5,463 bases of DNA, taken from contig CAJXVF010000218.1 of assembly GCA_913060845.1 (NCBI GenBank), positions 1 through 5,463 on the forward strand, in the 5' to 3' direction. Shown here in pieces: positions 1-5,463 of the stretch (within the stretch, counting starts at the first letter, position 1; the number at the start of each line of letters is the position of its first letter). Source of the stretch: an uncultured Alphaproteobacteria bacterium. GTDB taxonomy: Bacteria; Pseudomonadota; Alphaproteobacteria; Bin95. A program made the translations under genes and the position numbers. The notes beneath the pieces were generated by a model. That model saw nothing but the letters and a program-made list of their open reading frames with translations. It ran no database searches and had not been told where the DNA came from.

Positions 1-48
1 CGAGATGTAGAGAGGTCTCGTGGGCTCGGAGATGTGTATAAGAGACAG
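1..48 (+). other. Illumina Nextera i7 adapter remnant (sequencing artefact)
   Basis: These bases are library adapter, not genome. Bases 1-6 (CGAGAT) match the 3' end of the P7 primer. Bases 7-14 (GTAGAGAG) match the Nextera i7 index I recall as N707. Bases 15-29 match the Nextera read-2 transposase arm, and bases 30-48 (AGATGTGTATAAGAGACAG) are exactly the 19-bp Tn5 mosaic end. The order is that of an adapter read-through at a contig end. Any protein called through here begins with the adapter-derived peptide MGSEMCIRDR, which has no biological meaning. The first genomic base is 49. Confidence 0.97.
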
Positions 49-49
49 G

Positions 50-472
50 GATACCTTGGAATTCGGCGCGTATATCAATTGCGTTTGCCACACAGATATG
101 GATGCAGCACGGGATATGGTGCGTGGCGGTCTGACCACGTTCGCGCGGTTTTCTGTCATGCATGGAAAGACTGTCGGCCCGCTGTCTGATGCGATGGCGG
201 ACACGATGCATAAGGTCCGTGCAGCTTATGACATGCGCAAGCACACAGAATCTGGGTCCGCTCAGGCGGCTGCGCTGACGCCAGAATTCATTGATTCCTA
301 CGCCATCGTTGGTCCACCAGAGCATTGCATTGAACGCTTCAAAGCTATTGCTGCGACAGGCGTTTCTAAGGTCGCGATGAGCGGCAATCTGCGTGGTGCC
401 AGCACCGAAACAGGATTCCAGGCGAAAGCCTTGATGGAAAATGAAGTGCTGAAAGTCATCCAGCAGTTTTAG
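50..472 (+). CDS. LLM-class flavin-dependent oxidoreductase, C-terminal part (5' truncated by contig end)
   Basis: About 140 C-terminal residues of a luciferase-like monooxygenase / F420-dependent-reductase superfamily protein, read from the first full codon after the adapter (GAT, Asp) to TAG at 470-472. The call rests on the typical C-terminal half of the fold. There is a strand-like EFGAYINCVCHTD segment, then an alanine- and methionine-rich helical stretch. Next comes LTPEFIDSYAIVGPPEHCIE, matching the family's 'F.D.f.ivGpp..c.erl..l...Gv' pattern, then GVSKVAMSGN and a final helix ending VLKVIQQF. Full-length members have roughly 320-350 residues, so more than half is missing, including most of the flavin site. 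Known members use FMNH2 or F420H2 for oxygenation or reduction in the cytoplasm, but the substrate and cofactor cannot be told from this part. The stop is 13 nt before the next gene, so the two are probably co-transcribed. Residues encoded before base 49 come from adapter and must not be annotated. Confidence 0.82.
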   Translation, partial: DTLEFGAYINCVCHTDMDAARDMVRGGLTTFARFSVMHGKTVGPLSDAMADTMHKVRAAYDMRKHTESGSAQAAALTPEFIDSYAIVGPPEHCIERFKAIAATGVSKVAMSGNLRGASTETGFQAKALMENEVLKVIQQF

Positions 473-478
473 GAAAGG
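472..478 (+). promoter_or_regulatory. Ribosome binding site for the HpcH/HpaI-family gene
   Basis: GGAAAGG sits 7 nt before ATG 486 and starts on the last base of the previous stop codon. It supports 486 over the nearby in-frame GTG 489 and ATG 492. The same purine-rich pattern at the same distance precedes the carboxyltransferase gene. Confidence 0.65.
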
Positions 479-485
479 TCAGCAG

Positions 486-1250
486 ATGGTGATGCGAAAC
501 CTGATGAAAGAGAAGATTGCCCGGGGTGAGCCTGCCTTTGGTGTGTCGATCATGTTTCCTTCGCCGCAGATCGTAGAAATGGTTGGCCATGCTGGCTTTG
601 ATTGGGTGCTGCTGGATTGCGAGCATGGCTCCATTGGCCCCGCTGATATTGAGTTGATGTCGATGGCTGCAGACGCTGTCGGCATCACCGCAATCGCCCG
701 GCCCAAGAGCAATTCAAGCAGTGATATTCAGGCCGTAATGGATCGCGGCGTCAAAGGCGTGCAGGTCCCGCATATCCGCAGCAAAGCGGAGGCTGAGCGC
801 GCCGTTGCATCAGTCAAGTTTGGACCAGAGGGCGCGCGGGGCCTTGCTGCGGGCACGCGTCCCGATCGTTGGGGGCTTGGCGGGAAGATGGCGGATTTTG
901 TGGAATCCGCGAATGCGCAATCCTTGGTTTGCTTGCAGATTGAAGATGCCGACGCGCTGCCTCATGTGGATGATATTTTGACGGTTCCCGGCGTAGATGT
1001 GTTCTTCATCGGCCCGTCAGACCTGTCCCAGTCCATGCGCCATCCCGGCAATCCGAAGGCCGCACCCGTCGCTGCCGCCATCAGTGAAACGCTTGCTAAA
1101 ATCCGGGCGGCTGGGAAAGCACCCGGCATGCCAGCGACAACGGATGCACTGGGTGCTGTCCGGGGGGCTGGATGCCTTTATATCTACACTCACTTGCCCA
1201 AGCTGTTGGGCGCTGGAACCAAGGATTATTTGGCGAAGGCTCATGGGTAA
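486..1250 (+). CDS. HpcH/HpaI-family aldolase / lyase (class II, metal-dependent)
   Basis: A complete 254-residue protein, a normal length for this TIM-barrel family (about 250-267). Family members cleave or form C-C bonds in 4-hydroxy-2-oxoacids such as 4-hydroxy-2-oxoheptanedioate and 2-dehydro-3-deoxyglucarate, releasing pyruvate; citrate lyase beta and malyl-CoA lyase are more distant relatives. Visible motifs, aligned from memory to E. coli HpcH, are: [12 protein letters not shown] with His47 (catalytic His45); AIARP with Arg72 (Arg70); [12 protein letters not shown] at 88-99; [14 protein letters not shown] at 117-130; LQIED with Glu153 and FIGPSDLS with Asp179, the two metal ligands. 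All catalytic positions are intact, so it should be an active cytoplasmic enzyme. The start at 486 is preceded by GGAAAGG. Its substrate is not known. The gene lies between an LLM oxidoreductase and acyl-CoA carboxylase genes, so it may act on a hydroxy-oxoacid or acyl-CoA product of the same pathway, but this is an inference from position only. Confidence 0.9.
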   Translation: MVMRNLMKEKIARGEPAFGVSIMFPSPQIVEMVGHAGFDWVLLDCEHGSIGPADIELMSMAADAVGITAIARPKSNSSSDIQAVMDRGVKGVQVPHIRSKAEAERAVASVKFGPEGARGLAAGTRPDRWGLGGKMADFVESANAQSLVCLQIEDADALPHVDDILTVPGVDVFFIGPSDLSQSMRHPGNPKAAPVAAAISETLAKIRAAGKAPGMPATTDALGAVRGAGCLYIYTHLPKLLGAGTKDYLAKAHG

Positions 1251-1353
1251 TCGGTGTTTGTTTGCCCAAGCCCGTGCCAATGCCGCTTTCAACAATGCGG
1301 TACCTGCTCTAGCTTACGGCCTGCTCGTCACGTCAAAGAAGGAAGGTCCCGCA
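1251..1353 (+). other. 103-nt intergenic gap, the longest in the cluster
   Basis: This is the only spacer in the window big enough for a regulatory element. I see no long GC hairpin followed by a T run, so no intrinsic terminator, and no convincing -35/-10 pair. A weak 4-bp stem (CCGC/GCGG) spans about 1282-1299, with the direct repeat CAATGC around it; both are within chance. The frame of the following gene stays open through the whole gap, back to an in-frame ATG at 1243 and beyond. Confidence 0.5.
1339..1346 (+). promoter_or_regulatory. Ribosome binding site deciding the mccB start
   Basis: AAGGAAGG lies 7 nt before ATG 1354. It argues for that start over upstream in-frame ATGs such as 1243 and 997. 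The protein starting there ([12 protein letters not shown]) matches the usual N-terminus of bacterial methylcrotonoyl-CoA carboxylase beta subunits. Confidence 0.7.
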
Positions 1354-2961
1354 ATGGCGGTTCTGGAAACCAGCATTAATCCCCGCTCCAAGGGCTTTCG
1401 CGCGAATGCCAAAGAGATGGCCGTATTGGTCGAGGACTTGCGCGACGAGGTCACCAAAGTCGCGGCTGGCGGCGGTGAGCGCTCCATGAAGCGCCACTTA
1501 GACCGGGGCAAGCTTGCGCCAAGAGAGCGCGTGCGTCGGCTGACTGATCCGGGCTCTGCGTTTCTTGAATTCTCGCAGCTCGCTGCCTGGGGCATGTATG
1601 ACGACGAGGCACCGGGCGCTGGCGTCATTACCGGTATTGGCCGGGTTATGGGCCAGGAATGTGTGATTATCTGTAATGACGCGACGGTTAAAGGCGGCAC
1701 CTATTACGCCATGACCGTGAAGAAGCATCTCCGCGCGCAGGAAATTGCGCTGGAGAACCATCTGCCATGCATCTATCTGGTTGATTCTGGCGGTGCCAAT
1801 CTGCCGGAGCAAGATGAAGTCTTCCCGGATCGATGGCATTTTGGCCGTAGCTTCCGCAATCAGGCCATGATGTCCTCCATGGGTATCCCGCAGATTGCCT
1901 GCGTAATGGGCTCCTGCACGGCGGGCGGCGCGTATGTGCCAGCGATGTGCGATGAAAGCGTGATCGTGCGAAACCAAGGCACGATCTTCCTCGGCGGCCC
2001 GCCTCTGGTGAAGGCTGCTACGGGCGAGGTTGTTTCGGCAGAGGATTTGGGCGGTGCTGATGTGCATGCCCGCAAATCTGGTGTTGTCGATCACTACGCA
2101 GCGAATGACGATCATGCGCTTGCTATCGTCCGCCGGATTGTCGCCAATCTGAACCGGGTGAAACCGGCGGAGCTTGATACCGCACCTACGCGTGATCCGC
2201 TTTATCCGCCATCCGAACTGCACGGTGTGGTGCCGACAGACCTTCGAACGCCCTATGACCCGCGAGAGGTGATCGCGCGGCTTGTGGATGGCAGTGAATT
2301 CGACGAGTTCAAGGCGCTCTACGGCACGACCTTGGTGACAGGGTTCGCCCGGCTGTATGGCAATCCGGTCGGGATTATCGCCAATAACGGCATCCTGTTC
2401 TCGGAGAGCGCACAGAAGGGCGCGCACTTCATTGAGTTGTGCGGCCAACGCAATATTCCGCTGATTTTCCTGCAGAACATCACCGGCTTTATGGTCGGCC
2501 AGAAGTATGAAACCGGTGGCATCGCAAAGGATGGCGCCAAAATGGTGACCGCCGTTGCGACCGTCAAAGTGCCGAAACTGACCCTTATCATGGGTGGCAG
2601 CTTTGGCGCTGGGAACTACGCCATGTGCGGTCGCTCTTATGATCCCCGCTTCCTGTTCATGTGGCCGAACGCGCGTATTTCTGTAATGGGTGGCGAGCAG
2701 GCTGCGAGCGTGCTTGCCACTGTCCGCCGCGACGGTATGGAACGGCGCGGTGAGGAATGGTCTGCTGAGGATGAGGAGGCCTTCAAAGCCCCTGTCCGTG
2801 ACCAATATGAGGAGCAGGGCCACCCGTATTTCGCCAGTGCGCGCATGTGGGATGACGGCGTGATCGACCCTGCCGATAGCCGCAAAGTCTTGGGCCTCGC
2901 GCTTTCCGCAGCCCTGAACGCGCCGATCGAAGAGACGCGCTTCGGCCTGTTCCGGATGTAG
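1354..2961 (+). CDS. mccB: Methylcrotonoyl-CoA carboxylase-type carboxyltransferase (beta) subunit
   Basis: 535 residues, the usual length of bacterial MccB/LiuB. It transfers the carboxyl group from carboxybiotin on the alpha subunit to an enoyl-CoA, making 3-methylglutaconyl-CoA from 3-methylcrotonyl-CoA in leucine and related isoprenoid breakdown; MCC is a cytoplasmic alpha6-beta6 complex. Two crotonase-fold halves are visible. The N half (about 30-280) has [10 protein letters not shown] at 51-60, [11 protein letters not shown] at 108-118, [10 protein letters not shown] at 142-151, [13 protein letters not shown] at 186-198 and [20 protein letters not shown] at 212-231. The C half (about 295-515) has [29 protein letters not shown] from 414 and [15 protein letters not shown]. 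The C-terminus ends RFGLFRM, close to MCC proteins. The [10 protein letters not shown] and [11 protein letters not shown] motifs fit MCC better than geranyl-CoA carboxylase or propionyl-CoA carboxylase. The open frame extends upstream past 1243, but homology and the ribosome site favour 1354. The alpha-subunit gene follows after 11 nt. The exact acyl-CoA is likely but not proven. Confidence 0.93.
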   Translation: MAVLETSINPRSKGFRANAKEMAVLVEDLRDEVTKVAAGGGERSMKRHLDRGKLAPRERVRRLTDPGSAFLEFSQLAAWGMYDDEAPGAGVITGIGRVMGQECVIICNDATVKGGTYYAMTVKKHLRAQEIALENHLPCIYLVDSGGANLPEQDEVFPDRWHFGRSFRNQAMMSSMGIPQIACVMGSCTAGGAYVPAMCDESVIVRNQGTIFLGGPPLVKAATGEVVSAEDLGGADVHARKSGVVDHYAANDDHALAIVRRIVANLNRVKPAELDTAPTRDPLYPPSELHGVVPTDLRTPYDPREVIARLVDGSEFDEFKALYGTTLVTGFARLYGNPVGIIANNGILFSESAQKGAHFIELCGQRNIPLIFLQNITGFMVGQKYETGGIAKDGAKMVTAVATVKVPKLTLIMGGSFGAGNYAMCGRSYDPRFLFMWPNARISVMGGEQAASVLATVRRDGMERRGEEWSAEDEEAFKAPVRDQYEEQGHPYFASARMWDDGVIDPADSRKVLGLALSAALNAPIEETRFGLFRM

Positions 2962-2964
2962 AGG
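2961..2964 (+). promoter_or_regulatory. Ribosome binding site for mccA
   Basis: GAGG lies 8 nt before ATG 2973. It begins on the last base of the mccB stop codon, which implies tightly linked translation of the two subunits. Confidence 0.55.
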
Positions 2965-2972
2965 CAGAAATC

Positions 2973-4967
2973 ATGATCAAAAAGCTACTTATCGCGAACC
3001 GGGGCGAAATCGCCTGCCGCATCATCCGTTCCGCCAGGGCATTGGGCATCCGTACAGTCGCTGTGTATTCGGAGGCCGACGCCAATGCGATGCATGTACG
3101 TACGGCGGATTCCGCACGCCTGATTGGCCCGGCATCCGCTGCACAGAGCTATCTGGTGATTGAGAAAATCATTGCGGCGGCGAAGACGGAAGGGGCGGAA
3201 GCAATCCATCCGGGGTATGGCTTCTTGTCGGAGCGTGCCGCCTTTGCGGATGCATGTAAGGAAGCTGGCCTGATTTTCGTTGGCCCCTCTGCGGACGCCA
3301 TTCGGGCGATGGGCGACAAAGCCCGCGCCAAATCGCTTATGGGCAAAGCGGGTGTGCCGTTAACGCCCGGATATCACGGTGAAGACCAGTCGGATGATCT
3401 GCTGGCGGATGAAGCCGCCAAGATTGGCTTCCCCGTATTGGTGAAAGCCTCTGCAGGTGGCGGTGGGCGTGGGATGCGCATCGTTGAAGCGGCGGAAGAT
3501 CTGCAAGGTGCGATGGACGCGGCCCGGCGTGAAGCCAAGGCGGCGTTCGGCGATGATACGCTGCTCCTGGAACGCTATCTTGGTCGCCCGCGCCATGTCG
3601 AAGTGCAGGTGATGGCCGATAGCCACGGCAATGTCTTGCACTTGCACGAACGCGATTGCTCCATTCAGCGCCGCCACCAAAAAGTCATTGAGGAAGCGCC
3701 CGCGCCAAACCTAACCGATGTAACCCGCAAACAATTGACCGATGCTGCCGTCGCTGCGGCCCGCGCCATTGATTACGTCGGTGCTGGCACGTGCGAGTTC
3801 TTAGTGGACGAAGATGGCAGCCCCTATTTCATCGAAATGAACACCCGCATTCAAGTCGAGCATCCTGTGACGGAGATGATCACCGGCTTGGACCTTATCG
3901 AATTGCAGCTCCGTGTTGCTGGCGGGGAGGCGCTGCCGCTGACCCAGGATGAAGTGCAGTGCAATGGGTCTGCCATTGAAGCCAGGCTCTATGCTGAAGA
4001 TCCCACACGCGGGTTCCTGCCACAAACCGGCACGCTGACGGCCTTTGACGTCCCCAGCATTCCGGGGCGGGTGCGCGTTGATACGGGCGTTCAGACCGGT
4101 GACACGATCTCTGTCCATTATGATCCAATGATCGCCAAAGTGGTCGCTTGGTCCGAAACCCGTGATCTAGCGGCGCGGGAATTGGCGTCGGCGCTGGCCG
4201 GTACGGATATTGTTGGCGTGACCACCAATATCGGTTTCCTGGCGGATACGCTGCGCCACCCAGCATTCTTGAATGTGGAATTGGATACGCACTTTATTGA
4301 GCGTCATGAGGCCGATCTGCTTGGCGGTGAGCCAGCACCATCGCCAGAGGCCATCGCTGCTGCCGTGGCACTCATGCTGGAAGAGCAGGCCGCGAGCGCC
4401 AAAGCGCTTGCCGGCGCGGATCACGCTTCGCCTTGGGCGGAGAATGATGGCTTCCGGTTGAATCAGGACCTTGCTGAGCTTTACCGCTTCCAAAGCCAGG
4501 ACGATGCCGTCGATGCGACCCTGGTTTGGGCGCGCGATGGCCAGAGCCTGTCTATCGGCGATGAGGCACATTCCTTCGCATATTCCGCGCCGGTTGATGA
4601 CGGCGGTGTTTGGACCATCCAGTTGAGCGACCGAACCTTCCAGGCGCGCATTGCCAGGGCGGGTGCGGATATCGTTGTCGGCGCAGATGGCCATCGCTGG
4701 CGCTTATCGCCGCTCATATTAGGTGCAGATACTGGTGCTGACGCGGGACCGGGATCACTCTCTTCGCCCATGCCCGGCAAGATCGTTCGTGTCGAAGTAC
4801 AGGCGGGCGATAAGGTGAAGAAGGGCGATCCGTTGGTCGCGCTGGAAGCCATGAAGATGGAGCATGTGATCACAGCACCGGCGGATGGCGTGGTTGAAAG
4901 TGTCAATTGCGCACTTGGCGATCAGGTCGAGGAAGGCATCGCGCTGGTCGCGTTTGAGCAAGCATGA
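2973..4967 (+). CDS. mccA: Methylcrotonoyl-CoA carboxylase-type biotin carboxylase / biotin carrier (alpha) subunit
   Basis: 664 residues, normal for MccA/LiuD. It carboxylates its own biotin using ATP and bicarbonate and presents it to the beta subunit encoded just upstream. The biotin carboxylase domain (about 1-445) opens with KLLIANRGEIACRIIRSA and contains Lys116, Lys158 followed by glycine loop GGGGRGM at 162-168, His208 in RHVEVQVMAD, Lys237 in RRHQKV, Glu275, Glu288-Asn290-Arg292-Glu296 in IEMNTRIQVEHP, and Arg338 in IEARLYAEDP. These correspond to the ATP, bicarbonate and catalytic residues of E. coli AccC. Residues about 480-585 (from GFRLNQ to HRWRLSP) fit the BT domain that docks the beta subunit. 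The C-terminal biotinyl domain starts near SPMPG (Met600) and carries EAMKMEH, with biotinylated Lys628 located 36 residues from the end, as usual. No motif is missing. Its stop overlaps the next start by 4 nt (ATGA). Because alpha subunits of MCC, GCC and PCC are alike, the substrate call leans on the beta subunit. Confidence 0.93.
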   Translation: MIKKLLIANRGEIACRIIRSARALGIRTVAVYSEADANAMHVRTADSARLIGPASAAQSYLVIEKIIAAAKTEGAEAIHPGYGFLSERAAFADACKEAGLIFVGPSADAIRAMGDKARAKSLMGKAGVPLTPGYHGEDQSDDLLADEAAKIGFPVLVKASAGGGGRGMRIVEAAEDLQGAMDAARREAKAAFGDDTLLLERYLGRPRHVEVQVMADSHGNVLHLHERDCSIQRRHQKVIEEAPAPNLTDVTRKQLTDAAVAAARAIDYVGAGTCEFLVDEDGSPYFIEMNTRIQVEHPVTEMITGLDLIELQLRVAGGEALPLTQDEVQCNGSAIEARLYAEDPTRGFLPQTGTLTAFDVPSIPGRVRVDTGVQTGDTISVHYDPMIAKVVAWSETRDLAARELASALAGTDIVGVTTNIGFLADTLRHPAFLNVELDTHFIERHEADLLGGEPAPSPEAIAAAVALMLEEQAASAKALAGADHASPWAENDGFRLNQDLAELYRFQSQDDAVDATLVWARDGQSLSIGDEAHSFAYSAPVDDGGVWTIQLSDRTFQARIARAGADIVVGADGHRWRLSPLILGADTGADAGPGSLSSPMPGKIVRVEVQAGDKVKKGDPLVALEAMKMEHVITAPADGVVESVNCALGDQVEEGIALVAFEQA

Positions 4968-5463
4968 CGGACCGGTTGATCATCGGTATTTCAGGCGCTT
5001 CCGGCGTTATCTATGGCGTGAGAGCGCTGGAGATGCTGGCGGACCTACCCATCGAAACCCATCTGGTGATGACCAAGGCTGCTGAAATTACGCTCGTTTA
5101 CGAAACGTCGATGAAAGTGCAGCAGGTCAAAGACCTGGCGGATCATGTGCATGGTGCGGCTGATATCGCTGCCAGTATTTCATCGGGCTCGTTCAAAACG
5201 CGCGGCATGCTGGTGGCACCGTGCTCTATCCGCAGCCTTTCCGAAATCGCTTACGGGAACACCAGCCACTTGCTGACCCGTGCAGCCGATGTTGTGTTGA
5301 AAGAACGCCGCCGCCTTGTGATGCTGCTCCGCGAAACACCGCTGCATCTTGGTCATATGCGTGCGATGACAGCAGCGACAGAAGCTGGAGCCATCATCAT
5401 GCCGCCAGTTCCAGCGTTTTATGCGAAGCCGAAAACGCTGGACGATATGGTGAATCATACTAT
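4964..5463 (+). CDS. ubiX: UbiX/Pad1-family flavin prenyltransferase (3' truncated by window end)
   Basis: 166 codons from ATG 4964, still open at the window end; the family has about 190-210 residues, so roughly 25-40 are missing. UbiX proteins join dimethylallyl phosphate to FMN, making prenylated FMN for UbiD-family (de)carboxylases, in the cytoplasm. Visible features, aligned from memory to Pseudomonas UbiX, are: the N-terminal strand and FMN loop IIGISGASG with Ser13 (Ser15); Glu47 (Glu49); SGSFKTRGMLVAPCS at 74-88; Arg106 in TRAADV (Arg122); Lys113 in LKERRRL (Lys129); Arg123-Glu124 (Arg139-Glu140); Tyr153 in PAFYAKP (Tyr169). All catalytic positions in view are kept. The short form with SGSFKT...GM resembles Pad1/BsdB/VdcB proteins, which serve aromatic-acid decarboxylases, more than the longer Pseudomonas UbiX. 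The start overlaps the mccA stop by 4 nt (ATGA), pointing to translational coupling and a shared operon. A dedicated catabolic role alongside a UbiD partner is likelier than ubiquinone synthesis, but this is inferred. Confidence 0.9.
   Translation, partial: MTDRLIIGISGASGVIYGVRALEMLADLPIETHLVMTKAAEITLVYETSMKVQQVKDLADHVHGAADIAASISSGSFKTRGMLVAPCSIRSLSEIAYGNTSHLLTRAADVVLKERRRLVMLLRETPLHLGHMRAMTAATEAGAIIMPPVPAFYAKPKTLDDMVNHT

Noticed and set aside
30..48. Tn5/IS50-like mosaic end as evidence of a natural transposon
   Set aside because: It is joined to the synthetic read-2 arm, an i7 index and P7 sequence, so it comes from library preparation.
20..49. GTG start at base 20 as the true N-terminus of the first gene
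   Set aside because: The codons lie inside the Nextera adapter and give the artefact peptide MGSEMCIRDR. The gene is truncated at base 49/50.
1282..1299. Possible small hairpin or terminator in the gap before mccB
   Set aside because: The stem is only 4 bp (CCGC/GCGG) and has no T run, so it is within chance.
997..1353. Extension of mccB upstream to ATG 997
   Set aside because: It would overlap most of the last third of the aldolase gene in another frame. The translated extension is low-quality ([12 protein letters not shown]...), and a good ribosome site and a family-like N-terminus are present at 1354.
1498..2823. A 441-codon open frame on the minus strand, opposite mccB
   Set aside because: It lies entirely antisense to a strongly conserved gene. 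Its protein is rich in His, Arg and Ala with no recognisable domain, as expected for a complementary-frame shadow in GC-biased coding DNA.
4167..4694. A 175-codon minus-strand open frame opposite mccA
   Set aside because: It overlaps the conserved alpha subunit, has no recognisable motif and no plausible ribosome site, and is explained by codon bias.
49..5463. CRISPR array, tRNA, rRNA, insertion sequence or phage genes
   Set aside because: No spaced repeats, RNA-gene consensus, terminal inverted repeats or transposase motifs were seen. Nearly all of the sequence is accounted for by five metabolic genes.

Overview
The window is one end of a GC-rich, probably proteobacterial contig. The style of the methylcrotonoyl-CoA carboxylase-like proteins suggests an alphaproteobacterium, but this is an inference from family resemblance and not proven. 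The first 48 bases are not genomic. They match an Illumina Nextera i7 adapter: the end of P7, an 8-base index, and the Tn5 mosaic end. Real DNA therefore starts at base 49, and the first gene is cut by the end of the assembly, not by biology.

Five genes lie on the + strand with operon-like spacing. In order they are: (1) the C-terminal ~140 residues of a luciferase-like (LLM-class) flavin-dependent oxidoreductase, 50-472; (2) a complete HpcH/HpaI-family metal-dependent aldolase or lyase, 486-1250; (3) a complete acyl-CoA carboxylase carboxyltransferase (beta) subunit closely resembling methylcrotonoyl-CoA carboxylase MccB/LiuB, 1354-2961; (4) a complete biotin carboxylase/biotin carrier (alpha) subunit of MccA/LiuD type, 2973-4967; (5) the first 166 residues of a UbiX/Pad1-family flavin prenyltransferase, 4964 to the window end. 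The gaps are 13, 103 and 11 nt, followed by a 4-nt ATGA overlap. The only gap large enough to hold a regulatory site is 1251-1353, and I see no convincing promoter or terminator in it.

Genes 3 and 4 together encode a complete biotin-dependent carboxylase with every catalytic motif I looked for. It is likely to carboxylate the gamma carbon of 3-methylcrotonyl-CoA or a similar branched enoyl-CoA. The usual leucine-degradation partners (isovaleryl-CoA dehydrogenase, methylglutaconyl-CoA hydratase, HMG-CoA lyase) are not in the window. In their place are a flavin monooxygenase, a pyruvate-type aldolase-family lyase, and a prenylated-FMN synthase translationally coupled to the carboxylase. This suggests a catabolic cluster for an unidentified branched, terpenoid or aromatic compound, probably continuing into a UbiD-family decarboxylase past the right edge. 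That reading is a hypothesis: each family is well known, and only the combination is notable.
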